A stretch of 34,473 nucleotides of DNA, from assembly GCA_964572855.1 (NCBI GenBank), contig CAZNGF010000025.1, positions 1 to 34,473 of the forward strand, written 5' to 3'. The notes beneath the pieces were generated by a model, which was given only the letters and a program-made list of their open reading frames with translations, searched no databases and was not told the origin of the DNA. Positions 1 to 9,263 of the stretch are shown here, one piece after another. Made by a program: the position numbers and the translations under genes. The stretch comes from CAZNGF01 sp964572855 (lineage in GTDB: Bacteria > Bipolaricaulota > Bipolaricaulia > RBG-16-55-9 > JAJCYT01). Every line of letters starts with the position of its first letter. Positions within the stretch are counted from its first letter, which is position 1.

Positions 1-1
1 G

Positions 2-1426
2 ATGACGCTGCCGCAGGTGCAGTGGGAGCCGGTGCGCACGCTCACGCTCGACGGCGGCGAGGGCGACGACGTGCTCCACGGCAACGCCGGCCGCGATTCG
101 CTGCGGGGCGGGGCGGGGGACGACCTCGTGTGGGGCGAGGACGGCGAGGATTCTCTGGATGGCGGGTCCGGCCACGACGAACTCGACGGCGGCGAGGGCG
201 ACGACGTGCTCCACGGGGGCGACGGAGATGATTTGCTGGACGGGACGACCGGCGACGACCGGCTCGACGGCGGCCAGGGGAACGACGAGCTCGGCGGCGG
301 CCAGGGGAACGACCGGCTGCAGGGCGGCCCCGGCAACGACCGGCTCGACGGGAACGAGGGCGAGGACGCGCTCTCGGGCGGAGAGGGGGACGACCGGCTG
401 CGGGGCGGCGTCGGCCCGGACCGCTTGAGCGGGGACGCGGGCGACGACGCGCTGCTTGGCGGCGACGAGGACGACCAGCTCGACGGGGGTGAAGGAAACG
501 ACGAACTGGACGGAGGCGAGGACGACGACGCGCTCGAAGGCGGCCCCGGCAACGACCGGCTCGACGGTGGGGCGGGGCTGAACCGGCTGTTCGGGGGCCC
601 CGGCGACGACGAGCTGATCCTCGGCGCCCGCGCGCTGGTCGACGCACCGGAGATCGAGTTGGACGGCGGCACCGGCATGGACGCCGTACGGTTCCGGGAA
701 GACGGCGCGCTTTCGCTCACCGTGCTGGGCCTGGAGGGCGGCGCGCCCGGCGTGACGGCGCGCTCGGCCTTCAGCTTCATCGACGAGGAGGTGGATTTCG
801 AGCAGGACGAACCGCTCCGCCTCAACGGGGTCGAGACCCTGATCGTCTCTGGCGCGGGCGGGTCGGACCGGGTCGCGGTCCTGGGCACCGCCGGCGTGGA
901 AAACTGGACGATCGAACCGAGCGACATGGACGCGGCGCGCGTCCGCGTGCGGCGCGGGAACGCCGTCACAGGCGGGGAGCTGATCCTGAGCGGGATCGAA
1001 CGACTGGAAGCGTTTGGGACCGGCGGGGACGACACCTTCGACGTGACCCCGCTATTGGGCACGCGGGTCGAGGTCGAGGGCGGCCGGGGCGACGACGTGT
1101 TGAACTTCCACGCGGGCACGCTGCCGCTGGAGGCGGGGCGCGACACGTTGTTGGCGGGGGGGCGCCGGCCGGTCGCCTACCGCGACGTGGAGCAACTGAA
1201 CGTGCTGGCGCCCCCCGAGCCGCCGACCGGGCCCGTCCCGGTCGAACGCGCCCTCGACGCCAACGGCAACGACACGCTGGACGACCCCGAGATCCTGAAC
1301 GCCGTGCAGCTTTGGATCCTGGGCAAAGACGTGCCCGGCGCGGACCGGGCGCTCGACGACGCCTCGATCCTGCGCTTGGTGCGGCTCTGGATCCTGGGCA
1401 CGCCGCTGTCGGCAGCCCGCGCTTGA
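2..1426 (+). CDS. RTX-repeat surface/secreted protein with dockerin-like C-terminus (5' partial)
   Basis: The reading frame runs in from the left edge, so the first ATG at base 2 may be internal and the N-terminus (including any signal peptide) is outside the window. Residues about 18-206 are some twenty tandem nonapeptides of the GGxGxDxLx type, the hemolysin-type calcium-binding (RTX) repeat that folds as a parallel beta-roll when calcium is bound. Residues 207-405 hold a beta-rich region with two degenerate repeat patches (GGDDTFDV, GGRGDDVLNF). Residues 417-466 form a dockerin-like module. Its first loop, D419-E430, has EF-hand calcium ligands at positions 1, 3, 5, 7, 9 and 12, and each half ends in LWILG. 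The protein stops 8 residues after the second LWILG. A related tail occurs in the secreted protein at 13133-16042. Role is unknown; an extracellular calcium-binding protein is the safe reading. No type I secretion genes are adjacent. Confidence 0.85.
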   Translation: MTLPQVQWEPVRTLTLDGGEGDDVLHGNAGRDSLRGGAGDDLVWGEDGEDSLDGGSGHDELDGGEGDDVLHGGDGDDLLDGTTGDDRLDGGQGNDELGGGQGNDRLQGGPGNDRLDGNEGEDALSGGEGDDRLRGGVGPDRLSGDAGDDALLGGDEDDQLDGGEGNDELDGGEDDDALEGGPGNDRLDGGAGLNRLFGGPGDDELILGARALVDAPEIELDGGTGMDAVRFREDGALSLTVLGLEGGAPGVTARSAFSFIDEEVDFEQDEPLRLNGVETLIVSGAGGSDRVAVLGTAGVENWTIEPSDMDAARVRVRRGNAVTGGELILSGIERLEAFGTGGDDTFDVTPLLGTRVEVEGGRGDDVLNFHAGTLPLEAGRDTLLAGGRRPVAYRDVEQLNVLAPPEPPTGPVPVERALDANGNDTLDDPEILNAVQLWILGKDVPGADRALDDASILRLVRLWILGTPLSAARA

Positions 1427-1451
1427 AACGTTCTACCGATCCGTTCAATAT
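1423..1451 (+). promoter_or_regulatory. possible promoter of the leucine-catabolism operon
   Basis: A TTGAAA -35-like hexamer (1423-1428) overlaps the stop codon of the RTX gene. After a 17-bp spacer comes a poor -10 match, CAATAT (1446-1451). The only other gap upstream of the operon is too short for much else. The -35 is good, the -10 weak, so this is tentative. Confidence 0.25.
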
Positions 1452-1478
1452 GGGCGCATCCAGGAGGTTGCAGAGCGC

Positions 1479-2260
1479 ATGGAAACGCTTCAGCTGACCC
1501 GCGACGGCGCCGTGGCCACCGTGACGCTCAACCGCCCCGGCATCCACAACGCGTTCCATCCCGATTTGATCATTGAGCTTACCGAGACGTTCTCCTCGCT
1601 GGGCGCGGAGCCGGGCGTGCGCGTCGTCGTGCTGGCCGGGGCCGGCAAGTCGTTCTCGGCCGGCGCGGACCTGAATTGGATGCGGGAATCCGCTGGCTTC
1701 TCGGAAGCCGACAACGAGGCCGACGCGCGGCGCATGGCGGCGCTGTTCGAGACGATCGACACGTGCCCGAAGCCGGTGGTCGCCCGCGTCCAGGGCGCGG
1801 CGCTGGGCGGCGGCGTGGGGCTGGTGGCCTGTGCGGACATTGCCGTCGCCGCTGACGAGGCCGTATTCGGCCTCACCGAAGTACGGCTCGGCGTGGCGCC
1901 CGCCGTCATCTCCCCGTTCGTGCTGCGCAAGATCGGGCCTTCGGAGGCACGGCGTTGGGCCCTAACCGGCGACCGGTTCGACGCCCGCACGGCCCGCCGC
2001 CTCGGCCTGGTCCACGAGGTCGTGCCGCTCGAAGGGCTGGACGCGGCGGTACAAATCGAGGTCGGCCTCCTGCTCAAGGGCGGTCCCGAAGCGCAAGCCG
2101 AGATCAAACGCTTGATCCGGTCCGTCGCCTTCCGGGACCCGGTCGAGGTGCGTGACGACACGGCCGCGCTCATCGCCCGCCTGCGCGCCGGTGCCGAGGG
2201 GCGGGCAGGCCTCGCGGCGTTTTTGGACAAACACGAACCGAGTTGGCACGGCGGTCGGCC

Positions 2261-2264
<4 letters not shown>
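1479..2264 (+). CDS. liuC: enoyl-CoA hydratase, probable methylglutaconyl-CoA hydratase (LiuC-like)
   Basis: A 261-aa crotonase-fold protein. The ATG at 1479 is preceded by AGGAGG at 1462-1467. Crotonase oxyanion-hole segments are SAGADL (about 60-65) and GGGVGL (about 110-115). The later glutamate of the family is present in GLTEV (E134), while the earlier glutamate of classical hydratases (GGxxEL) is a glycine. That substitution, GADLNWM and the stretch around VRLGVAPAVISPF resemble the LiuC group of the Pseudomonas leucine/isovalerate pathway. That group hydrates 3-methylglutaconyl-CoA to HMG-CoA. The neighbouring biotin carboxylase and HMG-CoA lyase genes support this assignment over a general fatty-acid hydratase. 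The stop codon overlaps the next gene's start (GTGA, 2261-2264), implying translational coupling. Confidence 0.88.
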
Positions 2265-3753
<1,489 letters not shown>

Positions 3754-3757
<4 letters not shown>

Positions 3758-4239
3758 GGTTTACGCTCCGCCTGGGCGCGCAGACGCGCACGTTTACGAG
3801 CCAGCGCACGGCCGCCGGCTTGCGGCTGGTGGACGCGGAGGGCAACGCTCACGAGGTCCGGGTGCGCCGCCGGGACGGGCCGCACTTCGAGTTGGAGATC
3901 GACGGCGCGCGCGTGCGCGTGAGCGGGGCGGCCAGCGGCGACGCGCGCCACGCTTGGGTCGAGGGACACAGCTGGGCCTACCGGCGCGCCTACGAGAGCG
4001 AGGCGGGCGGCGGGACGGATGCGGGCTCGCTCGGCAGCGCGATCCCCGCGGTGGTCACCGACGTGCTCGTAGGAACCGGCGACGCGGTCAAGCGCGGCGA
4101 CAAGCTCGTGCTGCTGGAATCGATGAAGATGGTGCTGGCGATCCAGGCCCCGCACGCCGGCACGGTCAAGGCCGTGCACTGCGGGGCGGGCCAGTCGGTC
4201 GAGCCCGGCGTCCCGCTGATCGAGCTGGAGGACGCGTGA
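3754..4239 (+). CDS. biotin carboxyl carrier protein (BT plus biotinyl domains)
   Basis: A 161-aa protein starting with GTG at 3754 in the GTGA overlap with the biotin carboxylase stop; a GTG at 3742 would add four residues. Residues 1-80 look like the beta-barrel (BT) domain of methylcrotonyl-CoA carboxylase alpha chains. Residues 95-160 are a biotinyl domain with the biotinylation motif ESMKM, the modified lysine being K125. The carboxylase piece (498 aa) plus this protein (161 aa) equals the usual length of a single alpha chain, so the pair behaves as a split subunit. A split by one missing base in the sequence cannot be excluded. It should carry biotin between the carboxylase and a carboxyltransferase that is not encoded here. 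Its stop overlaps the next start by GTGA (4236-4239). Confidence 0.88.
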
Positions 4240-5147
4240 GCCGCGCGCGCGTGCAGCTCGTCGAGGTCGGCCCGCGCGACGGGCTCCAGAACGAAGAAAA
4301 AACCGTCTCGACCGAGGACAAGCTGCGCTTCATCGATCTCCTCGCCGATGCGGGCATCGTTCGCATCGAAGCCAGCGCGTTCGTCCGTCCCGAGTGGGTC
4401 CCGCAGATGGCCGACGCGCGCGAGCTCTTCCCCCGGCTTCCGGCACGCGCCGGCGTGGCCTATTCGGCGCTGGTCCCCAACGCCAAGGGCATGGAAGCCG
4501 CGCTGGCGGCGGGCGCGCGCGAGGTGGCCGTGTTCACCGCGGCCAGCGAGACGTTCAACCGGAGAAACGTCAACATGGGCCTCGACGACTCGTTCGAGGC
4601 GATCGCGGATGTGGTCGGAATGGCGCGGGCGGCGGACGTGCCCGTGCGCGGCTACCTGTCGACCTGCTTCGGCTGCCCGTACGAAGGATTCGTGCCCGAG
4701 GCCCGCGTCGCCGAGCTTGTGGCGCGCCTGCTCGAGCTGGGGTGTTACGAGGTGTCGGTGAGCGACACGATCGGCGCGGCCACGCCGCGGGACGTGGACC
4801 GGGTGCTGGAGGCGGCCCTGGCGCGCAATCCAGTGGAGGCCATCGCGCTCCATCTGCACGACACGCGCGGCACGGCGCTGGCAAACACCGTGCGCGCGCT
4901 GGAGCGCGGCGTGCGGACGTTCGACAGCGCGGCCGGCGGCGCGGGCGGCTGCCCGTTTGCGCCCGGCTCGCTGGGCAACGTGGCCAGCGAGGATCTGGTC
5001 TATCTGCTCGAGGACATGGGCTATGACACGGGAATCGCACTTCCCAAACTGATGGCCGCCTCGCGCTTTTTGGAAGGGGTTTTGGGCAAGACGCTCCCGA
5101 GCCGCGTGCTAAACAGCCCGTTCCCGCCCCCCGGAAAGGAGCTATGA
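4236..5147 (+). CDS. mvaB: hydroxymethylglutaryl-CoA lyase
   Basis: A 303-aa DRE-TIM metallolyase that cleaves HMG-CoA to acetyl-CoA and acetoacetate, the last step of leucine degradation. The GTG at 4236 overlaps the upstream stop and gives the expected N-terminus with EVGPRDGLQNE. Visible functional residues are R14-D15 of that motif, the metal ligands in HLHDTRG (H206, H208), and the catalytic cysteine C239 in the glycine-rich loop GGAGGCPFAPG. The family's NVASEDLVYLL segment follows. SVSDTIGAATP marks the strand typical of this lyase rather than of isopropylmalate or homocitrate synthases. AAAGGAGCT precedes the next gene, whose ATG overlaps this stop (ATGA, 5144-5147). Confidence 0.93.
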   Translation: MSRARVQLVEVGPRDGLQNEEKTVSTEDKLRFIDLLADAGIVRIEASAFVRPEWVPQMADARELFPRLPARAGVAYSALVPNAKGMEAALAAGAREVAVFTAASETFNRRNVNMGLDDSFEAIADVVGMARAADVPVRGYLSTCFGCPYEGFVPEARVAELVARLLELGCYEVSVSDTIGAATPRDVDRVLEAALARNPVEAIALHLHDTRGTALANTVRALERGVRTFDSAAGGAGGCPFAPGSLGNVASEDLVYLLEDMGYDTGIALPKLMAASRFLEGVLGKTLPSRVLNSPFPPPGKEL

Positions 5148-6163
5148 AGTTCGACACGACGCTGCTGACGACGGACCTAGCCGCGATGCCGGATCTGACG
5201 AGACGGGCCGAGGCGCTCGGCTTCGACGGACTGTGGGTCTCGGAGACCGCGCACGACGGCTTCTTCCCGCTCGTGCTGGCCGCCGAGCACAGCCACACGT
5301 TGACGCTGGGCAACAGCATCGCGGTGGCGTTCGCGCGCGCGCCGGGGGCGCTTGCCTCCATGGCCTGGGACCTGGCCCGCTACTCGCAAGGGCGCTTCGT
5401 CCTGGGCCTGGGGCCGCAGGTCAAGGCCCACAACGAACGCCGGCTGGGCGTGCCGTGGGGACGGCCCGTCCAGCGCATGCGCGAAACCGTCCTGGCCCTG
5501 CGCGCGTTCTGGGACTGCTGGCAGCACGGGACGGCGCTCGAGTTCCGCGGCGAGTTCTTCCGGCTCGACCTGATGTCGCCGTTTTTCAACCCGGGGGCGC
5601 ACGCGTATCCGCAGGTTCCGATCTATTTGGCCGCCGTGAACCGGGCCATGCTGCAGCTGGCCGGCGAGCTGTGCCAGGGCGTCCACGTGCACCCGCTGCA
5701 CACGCCCCGGTATCTGCAAGAGGTCGTGATCCCGCAGGTCGAGGCGGGCGCCAAGCGGACGGGGCGCTCGCTGGACGACGTGGCGCTCTCCAGCAGCGTC
5801 TTCGTCGTGCCCACCGACGACCCCGAGCGCGAGGCCGCGTACGAACGCGACGCGCGCCGTCAGATCGCCTTCTACGCCAGCACCCCCAACTACCGCGTCG
5901 TGTTCGAGACGCACGGCTGGGCGAACGTGGCCGAACGCCTGAGCCGTCACGCCGCCCGCGGCCGCTGGGACGAGCTGCCGGGCCTGATCACCGACGAGAT
6001 CTTGGACGCGTTTGCCGTGCGCGGGGCATGGGCCGCATTGCCCGCGCTCTTGAACCACAAGTACGACGGGCTCTTGGATCGACTCAGCTACTACTTCCCC
6101 TTCCAACCGGGCGAGAACGAGGCGGGCTGGCAAGCCTCGCTCGAGGGATTTCGCAACCTGTAA
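5144..6163 (+). CDS. LLM-class F420-dependent oxidoreductase (TIGR03617-like)
   Basis: A 339-aa luciferase-like TIM-barrel protein. The ATG overlaps the HMG-CoA lyase stop by 4 nt and has the ribosome-binding sequence GGAAAGGAG just upstream. Recognisable features are the N-terminal AEALGFDGLWVSE, the SQGRFVLGLGPQVKAHNERR segment and the central YLAAVN strand. These match the actinobacterial/chloroflexal subfamily annotated as F420-dependent (TIGR03617). The substrate is unknown. Position as the last gene of a tightly coupled leucine operon suggests an acyl-chain or ketone-related redox step, but this is only inference. An FMN-dependent enzyme is the alternative. A hairpin begins at the base after the stop. 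Confidence 0.85.
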   Translation: MKFDTTLLTTDLAAMPDLTRRAEALGFDGLWVSETAHDGFFPLVLAAEHSHTLTLGNSIAVAFARAPGALASMAWDLARYSQGRFVLGLGPQVKAHNERRLGVPWGRPVQRMRETVLALRAFWDCWQHGTALEFRGEFFRLDLMSPFFNPGAHAYPQVPIYLAAVNRAMLQLAGELCQGVHVHPLHTPRYLQEVVIPQVEAGAKRTGRSLDDVALSSSVFVVPTDDPEREAAYERDARRQIAFYASTPNYRVVFETHGWANVAERLSRHAARGRWDELPGLITDEILDAFAVRGAWAALPALLNHKYDGLLDRLSYYFPFQPGENEAGWQASLEGFRNL

Positions 6164-6180
6164 GGCCTGCTGTGCAGGCC
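6164..6180 (+). terminator. hairpin directly after the leucine operon
   Basis: A perfect 7-bp stem GGCCTGC/GCAGGCC with a TGT loop starts at the base after the stop codon at 6161-6163. No T-tract follows, so it may be a weak terminator or a transcript-stabilising hairpin. A related hairpin with the same TGCTGTGCAGGC core lies after the ppc gene at 32201. Confidence 0.5.
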
Positions 6181-6201
6181 GGTTGGGAGGCGATTCCGCC
6201 C

Positions 6202-6491
6202 TCACAGCGGACCCACGTCTTCCCCGTGCGCTTCAACAACCTTCAGGCAATCGGACAGCTTCCGGATGCCCGCCTCCGAAAGGGCTATCAGGCCGCCCAG
6301 CGGGTGCTGAATCAGCGAGCCCACGGAGGTCAAGTTCAGGCCGCGGTCGCGCGTGATCACGAGGTCGAGCGCGATCGTGAGCGCGAGATCGGCGCGTCCG
6401 GCTCGATGGTGAAATCGATCCTGGCCAACACGGGAATTCGTGCGGGGGGACGGCCGAACGCCTTGGCCAGCCTTTCGACGTCGATGCGCAT
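6202..6491 (-). pseudogene. frameshifted small ORF of unknown function
   Basis: Two minus-strand frames each read like protein on one side of a breakpoint near 6395-6405 and like Arg/Ser-rich noise on the other. From an ATG at 6491 the first frame gives MRIDVERLAKAFGRPPARIP and continues to about IDFTIEPDA. The second gives DLALTIALDLVITRDRGLNL and continues through a GLIALSEAGIRKLSD segment to a stop at 6202. Adding one base at the junction would join them into one protein of about 95 residues. No good ribosome-binding site is visible. I do not recognise the family. Either a decayed gene, a one-base sequencing error, or chance. Confidence 0.3.
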
Positions 6492-6608
6492 GGGTGGCAA
6501 GCATACGCGCGCGCCTCGCCCGGTGCAGCCTGCGACGTAAGACACCTCACGGCGCGCCCGGCGGGCGGGCGTTACACTGCCGGCACCAAGCAAACAGGGG
6601 GAACCCGA

Positions 6609-7991
<1,383 letters not shown>

Positions 7992-8004
7992 CGCTTTCGT
8001 CGAA

Positions 8005-8023
8005 CGACCGTTCGTAACGGTCG
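8005..8023 (+). terminator. possible terminator hairpin after the flavoprotein reductase
   Basis: A perfect 8-bp inverted repeat CGACCGTT/AACGGTCG with a 3-nt loop, 13 bp after the stop codon. No T-tract follows, so this is a weak call. Confidence 0.4.
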
Positions 8024-8056
8024 GGCACGCCCTTGACCAAGACGTTTCCGTAGCGA

Positions 8057-8094
8057 CATGACGCAGATCATCGTCCGCCATGATCTGCGTCATG
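8057..8094. promoter_or_regulatory. perfect 15-bp inverted repeat upstream of the sigma factor gene
   Basis: CATGACGCAGATCAT (8057-8071) and its exact reverse complement (8080-8094) are separated by 8 nt. It lies 84 bp upstream of the sigma factor start, just upstream of a -10-like TACCTT at 8115-8120. The long, perfect, non-GC-dominated arms, followed by only three Ts, look more like a dimeric regulator's operator than an intrinsic terminator. Termination of the upstream gene remains possible. Confidence 0.55.
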
Positions 8095-8177
8095 TTTCCC
8101 CTGTGTTTGTTTGCTACCTTAAAAGCGGACCAAAACGATCCGAATTAAGAGCCTTTCATCCGAAAAGGGGTGAACGC

Positions 8178-9173
8178 ATGCCCGCCCAACGCACGTTGTA
8201 TGCGGACGTCGCGGCCGAACTGGAGGCGTTGTCCCGTTCGGGACCACGCACGCCTCCCCCGCAGCCGGACCGCGGGGAGGAGCTGCTCGACCTCTACCTC
8301 TACGAGATCACCCGCGTGCCGCTCTTGACACGCGATCAGGAGATCGACTTGGCCAAACGGGTCCGGCGCGGCGACCAACGCGCGCGCGAGCGGCTCGCCG
8401 AGGCCAACCTGCGCCTGGTGGTCTCGGTGGCCAAGCGCTACCGCGGGCTGGGCGTGTCGTTCATGGACCTGATCCAGGAGGGCAACATCGGTCTCATGAA
8501 GGCCATCGACCGCTACGACCCCGCCAAGGGCTATCGCTTCTCGACCTACGCGACGTGGTGGATCCGCCAGGGCGTGGGCCGGGCGCTGGCGGACCAGAAC
8601 CACACCGTGCGGGTGCCGCAGCACGTCCAGGAGTACCGCCGCAAGCTCGCCGAGCTCGAGCATGCCCACGTCCAGGCGCACGGCAAGCCGCCCACGCCCG
8701 GCTACCTGGCCCGCCGGCTCGACCTGCCCGTGGCCGAGGTCGAGCGAATCCAGCGCCTGCAGCCGCACAGCCGCTCGCTGGACGCGCCCCTGACGGTGGC
8801 GGGCACGGAGGACGACGGCCAGTTGGGCGAGTCGATCGGCGACGACGCGTTCTCCAGCGGGCTGGCGGGCGCCGTGACCGGCCTGCGCGTGGAGGAGCTG
8901 CACCGGCTGCTGGGCAAGCTCGACACGCGCGAGCGGCGCGTGCTGGAACTGCGCTTTGGTATTCGCTTGCGGGACACGGCCTGCGGCCCCTCGCTCGCCT
9001 ACGACGAGCCCATGATCCTGGAGGAGATCGGCCACGCCTTCGGCATCAGCCGCGAGCGGGTGCGTCAGATCCAGAACGAAGCGTTCGAGAAACTGCGATC
9101 CGAGCGCCTGAGCCCCGCGCTGGAAACGCTCGAAAGCCTGCTGGAGGAAAGCCGGCGCTGGGAGTTCAACTGA
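8178..9173 (+). CDS. RNA polymerase sigma-70 family factor (group 2, RpoD/SigA-like)
   Basis: A 331-aa sigma factor. The ATG at 8178 follows AAAAGGGG; the frame is open back to an ATG at 8058, but that lies inside the inverted repeat and encodes an unlikely leader. Region 1.2 is ELLDLYLYEITRVPLLT. Region 2 holds NLRLVVSVAKRY, the core-binding DLIQEGNIGLMKAIDRYDP and the -10-melting FSTYATWWIRQ. Region 3 is RVPQHVQEYRRK onward. Region 4 ends in the helix-turn-helix EEIGHAFGISRERVRQIQ. Between LELRFGI and LEEIG there are about 17 residues (rich in C, G, P and Y) where primary-type sigmas have about 8. The short N-terminus without region 1.1 points to an alternative group 2 factor. The regulator gene downstream starts 90 bp later. 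Confidence 0.92.
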   Translation: MPAQRTLYADVAAELEALSRSGPRTPPPQPDRGEELLDLYLYEITRVPLLTRDQEIDLAKRVRRGDQRARERLAEANLRLVVSVAKRYRGLGVSFMDLIQEGNIGLMKAIDRYDPAKGYRFSTYATWWIRQGVGRALADQNHTVRVPQHVQEYRRKLAELEHAHVQAHGKPPTPGYLARRLDLPVAEVERIQRLQPHSRSLDAPLTVAGTEDDGQLGESIGDDAFSSGLAGAVTGLRVEELHRLLGKLDTRERRVLELRFGIRLRDTACGPSLAYDEPMILEEIGHAFGISRERVRQIQNEAFEKLRSERLSPALETLESLLEESRRWEFN

Positions 9174-9181
9174 GGGCAACG

Positions 9182-9202
9182 CCCGGACGCGCGCCGTCCG
9201 GG
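9182..9202 (+). terminator. hairpin between the sigma factor and regulator genes
   Basis: A perfect 8-bp stem CCCGGACG/CGTCCGGG with a 5-nt loop, starting 8 bp after the sigma factor stop. No T-tract. A -10-like TATGAT (9223-9228) follows before the regulator gene, which suggests separate transcription of the two. Confidence 0.45.
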
Positions 9203-9263
9203 TCGCGGGCAGCCCGATGGGGTATGATCGTGCCATCAGGTTCCCGAAGGAGTCGTTGGCCCG

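Noticed and set aside
54..620. Regular short tandem repeats suggesting a CRISPR array or DNA satellite
   Set aside because: The 27-bp periodicity is coding: it is the nonapeptide RTX repeat, with no separate spacers.
8058..8177. Upstream ATG at 8058 as the sigma factor start
   Set aside because: It lies inside the perfect inverted repeat, has no ribosome-binding site and adds an unlikely 40-residue leader. The ATG at 8178 has AAAAGGGG and gives the expected N-terminus.
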